Below are positions 15,254 to 24,324 of a stretch of DNA of 64,000 nucleotides, piece by piece. Both the position numbers and the translations under genes were made by a program. Source of the DNA: CAVQBC01 sp963710665 (lineage in GTDB: Bacteria > Actinomycetota > Thermoleophilia > Solirubrobacterales > Solirubrobacteraceae); the NCBI GenBank assembly GCA_963710665.1, contig CAVQBC010000003.1, forward strand, positions 930,001-994,000, read 5' to 3'. The notes below the pieces were generated by a model. The model worked only from the letters and a program-made list of their open reading frames with translations, was not told the origin of the DNA and did not search any database. Position 1 is the stretch's first letter. Each line of letters opens with the position of its first letter.

Positions 15254-16800
15254 GGGCGACGGTCCGTCTCGACGGCCGCGGCCTCGAGCCCTCGTCGGTC
15301 GCCGCGGTGGCGCGCGGGCGGGTCCCGGTCACGATCACGCCCGCCGGGCGGGAGCGCAACGCCGCCGCCCGCGCCGCCGTGGACGCGCACCTGGCGGCGG
15401 GCGCGCCGCTGTACGGCGCCACGACGGGCGTCGGGCCGTTCGTGCGTCGCGCGGTGGCGGGCGCGGACCACCAGCTCCGGCTGCTGCGCAGCCACGCGAG
15501 CGGCGGCGGCGCCGCGCTCGCGCCCGAGCTCGTACGTGCCGCGATGGTCGTGCGCGCGAACCAGCTCGCCGCCGGCGGGGCCGGCGTCGACGACGAGCTG
15601 CTCGACGCGCTGCTGGCCGCGCTGAACGCGGGGGTGACGCCGGTCGCGCACGAGCTCGGCTCGCTCGGCACCGGCGACATCACCGTGCTGGCGGAGATCG
15701 CGGTCGCCCTGCTGGGGGAGGGCGAGGCGACCTACCGCGGACGCCGGCTGCCGGCCGCCGCGGCGCTGTCCGCCGCCGGGCTCGCGCCCCCGGCTCTCGG
15801 TGCGCGTGACGGCATCGCGTTCATGAGCAGCAACGCGGCCACCGTGGGGCACGCGGCGTTGGCCGCGGTCGATGCGCGGCGCGCGCTCGACGGCGCGCTG
15901 AGCGTCGCGGTGCTGTCGTTCGCGGCGGTCGACGCGGACCGCGACGTGCTCGATGCGCGGGTGCACGAGGCGCGCGCCCTTCCCGGCCAGGTGTCGGTGG
16001 CGGCGCGCGTGCGCGAAGCGCTGGGCGCCCGCCCGGCGCCGCGCCCGTACGAGCGTGCCGGCCGCGCGGTGCACGACCCGTTCGCCTTCCGGGTGCAGCC
16101 GCAGGTGGACGGCGCCGCCCAGGACGCGCTCGAGGCGCTCGAGCGGGTGCTGGCGGTCGAGCTCAACGCGGCGCCCGAGAACGCGCTTGCGGTGCCCGGC
16201 GACGATGTCGCACTGTCGAGCGGCAACTTCCATGTCGCGGGGCTCGCGCTCGCGCTCGACGGCCTGCGCGCGGCGCTGGCGCAGTCGGCGTCGCTGGTGG
16301 CCGCGCGGTGCAGCGCGCTGCTCGACGCCGCCGTCACCGGCCTGGCGCCCGCGCTGGCCGAGCGTGCGACCGACTCGGGGGCGATGATCCTCGAGTACCC
16401 GGCGCACGCCGCGGCCGCCGACGTCCGCTGGCTGGCCGCGCCGGTGACCGCCCAGACCGCGGTGGTCGGGGCGGGCCTCGAGGCGCACGCCTCGTTCGCG
16501 GCGCACGCCGCGCGACGCACGCAGGAGGCGGTCGGCCGCCACCTCGACGCGGTCGCGGTCGAGCTCGTGCTGGCGACCCGCGCGCTGCGGCTGCGCGGCC
16601 GCCCGCCGGCCGCCGAGGTCGCCGCGGCGACCTTCGCGGTGGCCTGCGAGCAACTGCCGGCGAGGATGGCCGACCGGCCGCTGTCCGCCGACGTCGCCGC
16701 GGCGCGGGCGCTGCTGGCCGCCGCCGGTCTGCCGGCGGCGGGCCGTCAGGCCGCCGCGCCCACCAGGGTGCGCGCGTCGACCTCGCTGCGCAGCGCGTAG
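15250..16800 (+). CDS. Ammonia-lyase family protein lacking the MIO triad, lyase 2
   Basis: The 516-residue protein is a second, distant lyase-family member: PLYGATTGVGPFV, RANQLAAGGAGVDDELLDALLAALN, MSSNAATVGHAAL, HDPFAFRVQPQVDGAAQDAL, ELNAAPENALAV and a SSGNFHVAGLALALD block. The MIO site (residues 137-143) reads GSLGTGD where active enzymes have GSVGASGD, so Ala-Ser-Gly is missing here too, with a different replacement from lyase 1. Several contact residues also differ (HDPFAFRV for QDxYSxRC). It may form a hetero-oligomer with lyase 1 or use a different substrate. The C-terminus overlaps the convergent reductase gene by 55 bases. Confidence 0.85.
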   Translation: MRATVRLDGRGLEPSSVAAVARGRVPVTITPAGRERNAAARAAVDAHLAAGAPLYGATTGVGPFVRRAVAGADHQLRLLRSHASGGGAALAPELVRAAMVVRANQLAAGGAGVDDELLDALLAALNAGVTPVAHELGSLGTGDITVLAEIAVALLGEGEATYRGRRLPAAAALSAAGLAPPALGARDGIAFMSSNAATVGHAALAAVDARRALDGALSVAVLSFAAVDADRDVLDARVHEARALPGQVSVAARVREALGARPAPRPYERAGRAVHDPFAFRVQPQVDGAAQDALEALERVLAVELNAAPENALAVPGDDVALSSGNFHVAGLALALDGLRAALAQSASLVAARCSALLDAAVTGLAPALAERATDSGAMILEYPAHAAAADVRWLAAPVTAQTAVVGAGLEAHASFAAHAARRTQEAVGRHLDAVAVELVLATRALRLRGRPPAAEVAAATFAVACEQLPARMADRPLSADVAAARALLAAAGLPAAGRQAAAPTRVRASTSLRSA

Positions 16801-17307
16801 AGCAACTCGCCCAGGCGGGCGGCGAGCTCGGGGTCGAGGGGGCCGTCCCGGTCGAGGACCAGGTGGGCCTGGCCCACGGGCAGCTCGCGGTCGACCACCC
16901 GCGCGCCCGCGGCGGCCAGGACCTTGCGGACCTCCGCCTGCGCCCAGACCGCGCCGAACATCCCGGTGCTCGCACCGATCACCGCGGCCGGCTTGTTGCG
17001 CAGGACGCACTGCTGGAACGGCCGCGACGCCCAGTCGAGCGCGTTCTTGAGCTGGCCCGGGATCGAGTGGTTGTACTCCGGCGTGGCGATCAGGAGCGCG
17101 TCGGCGCCGGCGATCGCGTCCCGCAGCGCCTCAGCGCCCTCGGGGGCGATGTCGCCGTCGTCGTCGGCGGTCGTAGGGCGGGACGGCCTTCAGGCCGTCC
17201 CAGATCTCGAGCTCCACGTCGGGCGGCACCACCTCGGCTGCCGCCCGCAGGAGGTGGGTGTTGTGGGAGTCGCGGCGCAGGCTCCCGGAGATGGCGAGCA
17301 CGCGCAC
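16746..17307 (-). pseudogene. NADPH-dependent FMN reductase, one-base frame shift near the N-terminus
   Basis: The N-terminus (VRVLAISGSLRRDSHNTHLL from a GTG) is the typical flavodoxin-like phosphate-binding start. The later part has the family motif TPEYNHSIPGQLKNALDW and KPAAVIGASTGMFGAVWAQ. These are in different frames. After AVPPYD an extra base near 17169 shifts the frame; deleting it yields ADDDGDIAPEGAEALRDAI and continuity to the stop. This looks like an indel error in an otherwise intact chromate/quinone-type reductase. The GTG is three bases past the stop of yceI, so they form one transcript. Confidence 0.75.
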
Positions 17308-17310
17308 GGG

Positions 17311-17862
17311 CTAGTCCTCCTGCCGGCCGAGCTCGAGGTCGACGATCAGCTTGACGTCGTTGGCGAGCGCGACGCCGCCGCTCGGCAGCGGCGCGTTCCA
17401 GTTGAGGCCGAAGGCGGTGCGGTCGATCAGGGTCTCGAGCTGGATGCCCGCGACGAGATTGCCCGCCAGGCCCTCGTGGGCCGGCGTGATGGTCCCGCGT
17501 GCCTCGACCTGACGGGTCTGGCCCTTGATGGTCAGCTCGCCGTCGACGATCAGGCTGCCGTCGTCGGCCGGGCGGAAGGCGGTCGAGGTGAAGCGGATCT
17601 CCGGCGTGCGCTCGACGTCGAAGAAGTCCGGGCTCTGGAGGTGCCCGGCGAGGTTGTCGTCGCGGACGTCGATGCTGGCGGCGCGGACGATGCCGGTGAG
17701 CTGCGGCTCGCCGTCGCCGACGACCGTGAGCGTCCCGTCGTAGTCGGAGAAGGACCCGCGGAACGTCGCGACGCCCGAGTGCTTGACGGCGAAGCCGACG
17801 GTCGAGTGCACCTTGTCGGCCCGCCAGGTGCCGGCGGGGATCTGCTGGCTGAGAACGGTCAT
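17311..17862 (-). CDS. YceI-family lipocalin-like protein
   Basis: The 183-residue protein matches YceI: ADKVHSTVGFAVKHSGVATFRGSF, VRAASIDVRDDNLAGHLQSPDFFDVERTPEIRFTS, and a C-terminal DRTAFGLNWNAPLP. YceI proteins are isoprenoid-binding beta barrels linked to alkaline or envelope stress. This copy lacks a signal peptide and may act in the cytosol. The ATG of MTVLSQQIPAG follows GGGGGAA. A strong TTGACA-18-TATACT promoter with TetR-type operators lies directly upstream and probably also drives the FMN reductase. Confidence 0.9.
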   Translation of the reverse strand: MTVLSQQIPAGTWRADKVHSTVGFAVKHSGVATFRGSFSDYDGTLTVVGDGEPQLTGIVRAASIDVRDDNLAGHLQSPDFFDVERTPEIRFTSTAFRPADDGSLIVDGELTIKGQTRQVEARGTITPAHEGLAGNLVAGIQLETLIDRTAFGLNWNAPLPSGGVALANDVKLIVDLELGRQED

Positions 17863-17897
17863 CTGGCTGGTTCCCCCGTGGAGGTTGTCGTGGCTGT

Positions 17898-17955
17898 CCG
17901 GACCTCGGTCCGGTTGACTACCGGAAGTATAGGAGGACCACGGTCCGGTTGTCAA
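17898..17955 (-). promoter_or_regulatory. yceI promoter with twin TetR-type operators
   Basis: On the minus strand, TTGACA (17955-17950) and TATACT (17931-17926) are spaced by 18 bases, a near-consensus promoter for yceI. Two dyads lie in it: CCGGACC-2-GGTCCGG (17898-17913) and GGACC-2-GGTCC (17935-17946). The second sits in the -35/-10 spacer. Their centres are 35 bases apart, and the 11-mer CGGTCCGGTTG is repeated exactly at 17906 and 17941. The divergent TetR gene begins at 17978 and is the likely binder and self-regulator. Confidence 0.75.
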
Positions 17956-17977
17956 TTTCGCATGTCATACTTGCCGC

Positions 17978-18700
17978 ATGACGCTCGCCGGCTTCGAACA
18001 CGACGCTCCGTCCGAGGCCCCGCCGGCCGCGGACGAGCTCGCGGAGGAGCCGTCGTGTGACAGCGCGCTGCTCCCGCTCGCGCTCCCGGTGGTGCAGCCG
18101 CTCGGCGAGCTGCCCGTGGTGGGGGAGCGCCCGCGCATGCGCGCCGATGCGGTCCGCAACCGGCGCAAGGTGCTCGACGCGGCGCGGCGGCTGTTCGAGC
18201 GCCACGGGGTGGCCAACGTCTCCATGGACGCGGTCGCCCAGGAGGCGGGCGTCGGCAAGGGGACGCTCTTCCGCCGCTTCGGCGACCGGGCGAGCCTCGC
18301 GTTCTCGGTGCTCGAGGAGAGCGAGCGCGAGTTCCAGGAGGGGCTGATCCGCGGCCCCGCGCCGCTCGGCCCCGGCGCCGCGCCGGTGGACCGGTTGGTG
18401 GCCTTCGGCGCCGCGTATGTCGCGCGCCTCGAGGCCGATGCCGACCTCCTCCTCGCCGCGGAGACCTCGCGCGAGCCGGGTGCGCGCTTCCGCAGCGGCC
18501 CGTACGGCCTCTATCGCACGCACGTCGACCTTCTGGTGCGCGAGGCGGCCCCCGACCTCGACGCGGGCTACGTGGTCGACGCGCTGCTGGCCGCGCTCGG
18601 CACCGAGCTCTACCTGCACCTGCGCTACGACCGCATGATGCCCCCCGACCGCATCGCGGACGGCTTCGGCGAGCTCGTCCGCCGGCTCCTGACCCGCTAG
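17978..18700 (+). CDS. TetR/AcrR-family regulator
   Basis: The 240-residue protein has a Pro/Glu-rich N-terminal extension of about 55 residues. The TetR helix-turn-helix follows: RKVLDAARRLFERHGVANVSMDAVAQEAGVGKGTLFRRFGDRASL. The C-terminal half is the helical ligand domain and includes LLAAETSREPGARFRSGPYGLYRTHV. It is divergent from yceI and the FMN reductase, with the paired CGGTCCGG operators between them. The most likely role is repression of that redox/stress pair and itself. The ligand is unknown. Confidence 0.9.
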   Translation: MTLAGFEHDAPSEAPPAADELAEEPSCDSALLPLALPVVQPLGELPVVGERPRMRADAVRNRRKVLDAARRLFERHGVANVSMDAVAQEAGVGKGTLFRRFGDRASLAFSVLEESEREFQEGLIRGPAPLGPGAAPVDRLVAFGAAYVARLEADADLLLAAETSREPGARFRSGPYGLYRTHVDLLVREAAPDLDAGYVVDALLAALGTELYLHLRYDRMMPPDRIADGFGELVRRLLTR

Positions 18701-18713
18701 TCTCGCGGGCCCC

Positions 18714-19529
18714 ATGCAGCTCGCCAGCCTCGACGGCGTCATCGGCCCGGCCGAGGAGACGCGCATCCCGATCACGGACGAGGGCCTCCTGCGCGGCGAC
18801 GGCGCGTTCGAGGTCATCCGGCTCTACGGCGGGCGTCCCTTCGCACTCGACGATCACCTGGCGCGCCTGCGCCGCAGCTGCGAGGGCCTGCGCCTCGACG
18901 CCGACCACGGCGCCCTGGGCGGCGAGATCGACGCGCTGCTCGCGGAGGCCGGCCCGGCCGACGCGCTGCTGCGCCTGGTGGTCACGCGGGGCGGCCGCAG
19001 GATCGCCACCGTCGAGCCGCTGCCCGAGCGTCAGGCGGTCGCGCGCGTCGCGACCGTGCCGTACGCGACCACCCGGGTGCTCGACGGGCTCAAGACGCTC
19101 TCCTACGCCGCGAACATGCTGGCGGGCCGGCTCGCCCGCGAGCGCGGGTACGACGAGGCGCTGTTCGTCACGCCGCACGGGCGGGTCCTCGAGGGGCCGA
19201 CCTGGACCTTCTTCTGGGTGCGCGACGGCGCGCTCCTGACGCCGCCGCTCGAGGACCGCATCCTCGCCTCCATCACCCGCGCTCGCCTGCTCGAGGAGTG
19301 CGACACCGCCGAGGTGCCGTGCACGCTCGACGACCTGCGGGCCGCGGACGAGGCGTTCATCGCCTCGACGGTGCGCGAGGTCATGCCGATCGCGGTCGTC
19401 GACGACATCGAGCTCCCGGCCGCGCCCGGGCCGGTCACGGAGGCCGCGCGTGAGGCGCTCGCGCGCCGCATCCGGCGCGAGCTCGAGGCGCAGGCGGGCG
19501 ACCGGATCGCCGGCCCGGCGCGCGCCTAG
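18714..19529 (+). CDS. Class IV PLP aminotransferase / aminodeoxychorismate lyase-like
   Basis: The 271-residue protein shows the fold-type IV features: DEGLLRGDGAFEVIRLYGGRPFALDDHLARL near residue 25, the PLP Lys in LKTLSYAANMLAGRL (about residue 130), the PLP-ring-binding Glu in GRVLEGPTWTFFWV, and the STVREVMPI block. Such enzymes are branched-chain or D-amino acid aminotransferases or 4-amino-4-deoxychorismate lyase (PabC). The short length and sequence do not settle which. The start is 13 bases after the TetR stop. Confidence 0.85.
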   Translation: MQLASLDGVIGPAEETRIPITDEGLLRGDGAFEVIRLYGGRPFALDDHLARLRRSCEGLRLDADHGALGGEIDALLAEAGPADALLRLVVTRGGRRIATVEPLPERQAVARVATVPYATTRVLDGLKTLSYAANMLAGRLARERGYDEALFVTPHGRVLEGPTWTFFWVRDGALLTPPLEDRILASITRARLLEECDTAEVPCTLDDLRAADEAFIASTVREVMPIAVVDDIELPAAPGPVTEAAREALARRIRRELEAQAGDRIAGPARA

Positions 19530-19555
19530 ACGCTGTCCCGGGCCCGGCCTCGCGC

Positions 19556-20636
19556 ATGCGCGTCCTGACCGTGATCGGCAACCGGCCGCAGTTCGTCAAG
19601 GCGGCCGCGGTCTCCACCCGGCTGCGCGAGGTCGCCGACGAGGTGATGGTCCACACCGGCCAGCACTACGACGACGAGCTGTCGAAGGTGTTCTTCGACG
19701 AGCTCGGTCTGCCGCGTCCGGAGCACCGGCTCGACGCGGGCGGCGGCTCGAACACGTCGCAGACCGCCCGCATGCTCGAGGGCCTCGCCCCGCTGGTGGC
19801 CGAGGCGGCGCCCGATCACGTGCTCGTCTACGGCGACACGAACTCCACGCTCGCGGGGGCGCTGGTGGGCGCCCAGGCGCGGCGTGCCGGTCGCGCACGT
19901 CGAGGCCGGCATGCGCTCGTTCGACCGCTCGATGCCCGAGGAGCTCAACCGCGTGCTCTCAGACCACGCGGCGGACCTGCTGCTGTGCTCCTCCGAGCGC
20001 GCGGCGGAGAACCTGCGAGCCGAGCGGGTGGGCGGCGAGATCGCGGTCGTCGGCGACGTGATGGTCGACGTGGCGCAGCTGCTGGCTCCGCGGGCGCGGG
20101 AGCGGACGTCGGCGCTCGACCTCGCCGGCGTGCGCCCGGGGGAGTTCCTGCTCGTGACCACGCACCGCGCGGGCACGGTCGACGACCCCGCCCGCCTGAT
20201 CCGGCTCGTCGACCTGCTGCTGGCCCTGCCCGCGGCGGTCGTGCTGCCGCTGCACCCGCGGACGCGGGCGCGCCTCGTCGCGGCGGGCCAGCTCGTGCGG
20301 CTCGAGGCCGCGCCGCACCTGCACCTCCTTCCGCCGCTCGGCTACCTCGACTTCACGGCGCTGCTCGTCCACGCCCGCGCCGTGCTCACCGATTCGGGCG
20401 GCGTCCAGAAGGAGGCCTACCTCGCCGGCGTCCCGTGCGTGACGCTGCGCGATCGCACCGAGTGGACGGAGACGGTGGACGCGGGCTGGAACGTGGTCGT
20501 CGACCTCGACGCCCGCGCCGCGCTCGCGGCGCTCGACCGCGCGCCGCCGTCAACGCGCCCGGCGCTCTACGGCGACGGCCGCGCCGGCGAGCGGGTGGTC
20601 GCCGCCCTGCGCGACTCGCCTAGGATGGCCGCGTGA
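19556..20636 (+). pseudogene. wecB: UDP-N-acetylglucosamine 2-epimerase with a one-base frame shift
   Basis: The N-terminal 108 residues (MRVLTVIGNRPQFVKAAAVS, HTGQHYDDELS, YGDTNSTLAGALVGAQAR) and the rest (VPVAHVEAGMRSFDRSMPEE, then LVTTHRAGTVDD, LTDSGGVQKEAYL and GVPCVTLRDRTEW) together give a complete non-hydrolysing epimerase making UDP-ManNAc. The two parts are in different frames. An extra C at about 19883 (between GCGCGG and GTGCCG) is the simplest cause, since deleting it restores a family-like spacing. Probable assembly error; otherwise a recent pseudogene. It precedes a hexapeptide acyltransferase, consistent with surface polysaccharide synthesis. Confidence 0.85.
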
Positions 20637-20654
20637 TCGGCGGTGGGGTGCGAC

Positions 20655-21362
20655 ATGCGGCTGTCTGACCGGGCGCCGGGGCTCGTCCTCGGCGACGGCG
20701 TCCGCCTGCCCGACGACGTGCGGATCGGCGCCCACGTCGTGATCCACGACGGCACCGTGATCGGCGAGGGCTGCGAGATCCAGGACCACGCCGTGCTCGG
20801 CAAGCCGCCGAAGCTCGCGCGGCACTCGTCGGCGGCCGGCACGGCCACCGCGCCGCTCGTGCTCGGCGCCGGCGTCGTGATCTGCTGCGGGGCGATCGTG
20901 TTCGCCGCCGCCGAGGTCGGCGAGGGCGCGATCCTCGGCGACCAGTCCTACGTCCGCGAGCGCGCCCGGGTGGGCGAGCGGACGGTCGTCGGGCGCGGCA
21001 GCGCGGTCGACAACGACGTCGTCATCGGCGCGCGCGTGCGCGTGCAGACCGACGTCTACCTGACCGCCTTCTCGGTGGTCGACGACGACGCGTTCGTCGG
21101 CCCCGGGGTGACGACCACCAACGACGACACGATGTCGCGCCACGACAAGAGCTACGCGCTGCGCGGCGCGCTCCTGCGCCGCGCCTGCCGGGTCGGCGGC
21201 GGGGCCACGATCTGCCCGGGGATCGAGGTCGGCGAGGAGGCCTTCGTGGCCGCGGGCGCCGTGGTCACCGCCGACGTGCCCCCGCGCGCCGTGGTCATGG
21301 GCGTGCCCGCCCGCGCCGTCCGCGAGGTCGGCGACGCGGACCTCCTCGAGCACTGGCGCTGA
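20655..21362 (+). CDS. Hexapeptide-repeat (left-handed beta-helix) acyltransferase
   Basis: The 235-residue protein is built of isoleucine-patch hexapeptides (VRIGAHVVIHDGTVIGEG, AEVGEGAILGDQSYVRERARVGERTVVGRGSAV, then NDVVIGARVRV) and ends with the usual IEVGEEAFVAAGAVVTADVPPRAVVMGVPARAV. It resembles WbbJ/NeuD-like sugar O- or N-acetyltransferases. A His-containing active-site loop TTTNDDTMSRH is visible. A GTG four codons upstream is an alternative start. It follows the UDP-GlcNAc epimerase by 18 bases and probably modifies the same nucleotide-sugar pathway or glycan. Confidence 0.85.
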   Translation: MRLSDRAPGLVLGDGVRLPDDVRIGAHVVIHDGTVIGEGCEIQDHAVLGKPPKLARHSSAAGTATAPLVLGAGVVICCGAIVFAAAEVGEGAILGDQSYVRERARVGERTVVGRGSAVDNDVVIGARVRVQTDVYLTAFSVVDDDAFVGPGVTTTNDDTMSRHDKSYALRGALLRRACRVGGGATICPGIEVGEEAFVAAGAVVTADVPPRAVVMGVPARAVREVGDADLLEHWR

Positions 21363-21416
21363 GCCCGGACACCGACCCCGCCCCGCCGCGCGCCGGGAAC
21401 GCTACGGTTCGCCCGG

Positions 21417-22127
21417 ATGAGCGAACGCCCCGACGACCGCAGCCGTCTCACGCCGGGCGACCCGCTCGGCGACGACGAGCCCGATCGGTCGGCGCCGCCG
21501 CCGGCGCCCGCTGAGCCGCCGCCGCCCGCGCTGGAACCGCCCACCGCCCGGCACCCGGGTCCCGCCGTGCCCGGCTACGGTCCCGACTCGCCCGTACCGC
21601 CCGGCGCGGGCGGGCCGGCGCGGACGACCGCCGGGCGCCCGCCCGCGCAGACCGGGCAGTACGTGCTCTCGGGCTGGTGGCGGCGCGTCGGGGCGGCGGT
21701 CATCGACGGGCTCATCATCACGGTCGGCGCCGTCGCCATCACGGCCGTGTTCGCCGCGGTGTTCTCGGTCGGCTTCCTCGCCGACGACACCGTGGGCATC
21801 GTCTCCGTGATCGTCGGGCTGATACTCGCGGTGGTCGCCTTCTCGATCATGGCGCTGCTCTACGCGCCGCTGCTGATGTCGCGCACGAACGGGCGCACGC
21901 TCGGCCGCATGGCCACCGGCATCCGCGTGATCCGCGCCAACGGCCACCCGATGACCTTCGGCTTCGCGATGCTGCGCGAGGTCGCGGTCAAGGCGCTGCT
22001 GTTCGGCGTCGTGAGCTCGCTGACGTTCGGCCTCGCGAGCCTGCTCGACGTCCTGTGGCCGCTGTGGGACGAGGAGAACCGCGCGCTCCACGACCTCCTC
22101 GTGGACACCCGCGTGATCATCGACTGA
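21417..22127 (+). CDS. RDD-family membrane protein with Pro-rich N-terminus
   Basis: The 236-residue protein starts with about 80 Pro/Ala-rich, probably disordered residues (ending AQTGQYVLSGWWRRVGAAVIDG) and then the RDD domain, with two strongly hydrophobic segments (IITVGAVAITAVFAAVFSVG and VGLILAVVAFSIMALLYAPL) and the Arg/Asp pattern of RDD (RVGAAVIDGLI; RTNGRTLGRMATGIRVI). RDD proteins are thought to act in ion or stress tolerance, but the exact function is unknown. It is convergent with purA. Confidence 0.85.
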   Translation: MSERPDDRSRLTPGDPLGDDEPDRSAPPPAPAEPPPPALEPPTARHPGPAVPGYGPDSPVPPGAGGPARTTAGRPPAQTGQYVLSGWWRRVGAAVIDGLIITVGAVAITAVFAAVFSVGFLADDTVGIVSVIVGLILAVVAFSIMALLYAPLLMSRTNGRTLGRMATGIRVIRANGHPMTFGFAMLREVAVKALLFGVVSSLTFGLASLLDVLWPLWDEENRALHDLLVDTRVIID

Positions 22128-22167
22128 GCGGCACGGCCGCGCCCGCGCGCCGCAGCGCCCAAGAGGG

Positions 22168-23487
<1,320 letters not shown>

Positions 23488-23496
23488 TTGCGGCCC

Positions 23497-24324
23497 TCAG
23501 TCTACGCGGCGGAGCTCCGACGCCCGGATCCAGGGCGTCCCGTAGACGGGCGGCTCGCCGGGATCGGCCGGCAGTCCCGGCTCCGGCGGCGACGGGGCCG
23601 GCTCGGGGACGTCGGGATAGTCGAAGCTCGCGTCCATCCGGCGGTCCTCGCCATGCATCGGCAACGGCTCGCCGCACATCTCGTACAGGCGCGACACGGT
23701 GCGCTCGCCGATCTGCGCCCGCAGCGCCTCGTCGCTGTCGCGGGTGACGAGGTTGGTCGTGAGCAGCATCGCCCGGCTGTCCTCGTAGCGCGTGTTGACG
23801 ATCGTGTAGAGCTGCTCGAGCACCCACGGCGAGGTCTGCTCGGCGCCGACGTCGTCGATGTGCAGCAGCTCGACCGAGCACAGCCGGTCGATCAGCTCGT
23901 TGAGCGACCACGTCGCGTCGTCGTCGTAGGTCTCGCGCAGCAGCGCGAGCAGCCGGGGCAGCGAGTAGATGGCGACGGTGTGCCCCGCCTCCATCGCCGC
24001 CTTGGAGATCAGCATCGCGAGCGTGGTCTTGCCGGTGCCGACGTCGCCCGAGAACCACATGCCCTGCCCCTCGGCGAGGCGGTCGTCGATCTCGCCGACG
24101 TAGTCGCGGACCGCCCTGACGACGACCGGGTTGCGGCGGGCGAGGTCGGGCAGCGGCTCGCGGTCGAAGGAGACCTCGCGGAAGCGCTTCGGGATGCGGC
24201 CGGCCACCGCGGCCGCCTTGCGCCGAGCGATCCGGGCCGGCCGGCAGCTGCAGTCGAACGCGCGCCGCAGCTGGAGGTCGTAGAGGAAGCCCGAGCCGTC
24301 GCAGCGCGCGTGCGGGCAGGCCAT
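23497..24324 (-). CDS. DnaC/IstB-like helicase-loader ATPase
   Basis: The 275-residue AAA+ protein starts with a cysteine-rich segment (CPHARCDGSG, FDCSCRPARIARRKA) typical of a zinc-binding helicase-loader N-terminus, then Walker A GDVGTGKTTLAML, Walker B ELLHIDDVGAE and a sensor region LLTTNLVTRDSDEAL ending in a SRLYEMC arginine-finger region. A Pro-rich tail follows. It probably loads the DnaB helicase encoded directly upstream; their ATG and stop overlap by one base (TGATG). A coupled loader beside dnaB is unlike most actinobacteria, which often lack an obvious DnaC. Confidence 0.85.
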   Translation of the reverse strand: MACPHARCDGSGFLYDLQLRRAFDCSCRPARIARRKAAAVAGRIPKRFREVSFDREPLPDLARRNPVVVRAVRDYVGEIDDRLAEGQGMWFSGDVGTGKTTLAMLISKAAMEAGHTVAIYSLPRLLALLRETYDDDATWSLNELIDRLCSVELLHIDDVGAEQTSPWVLEQLYTIVNTRYEDSRAMLLTTNLVTRDSDEALRAQIGERTVSRLYEMCGEPLPMHGEDRRMDASFDYPDVPEPAPSPPEPGLPADPGEPPVYGTPWIRASELRRVD

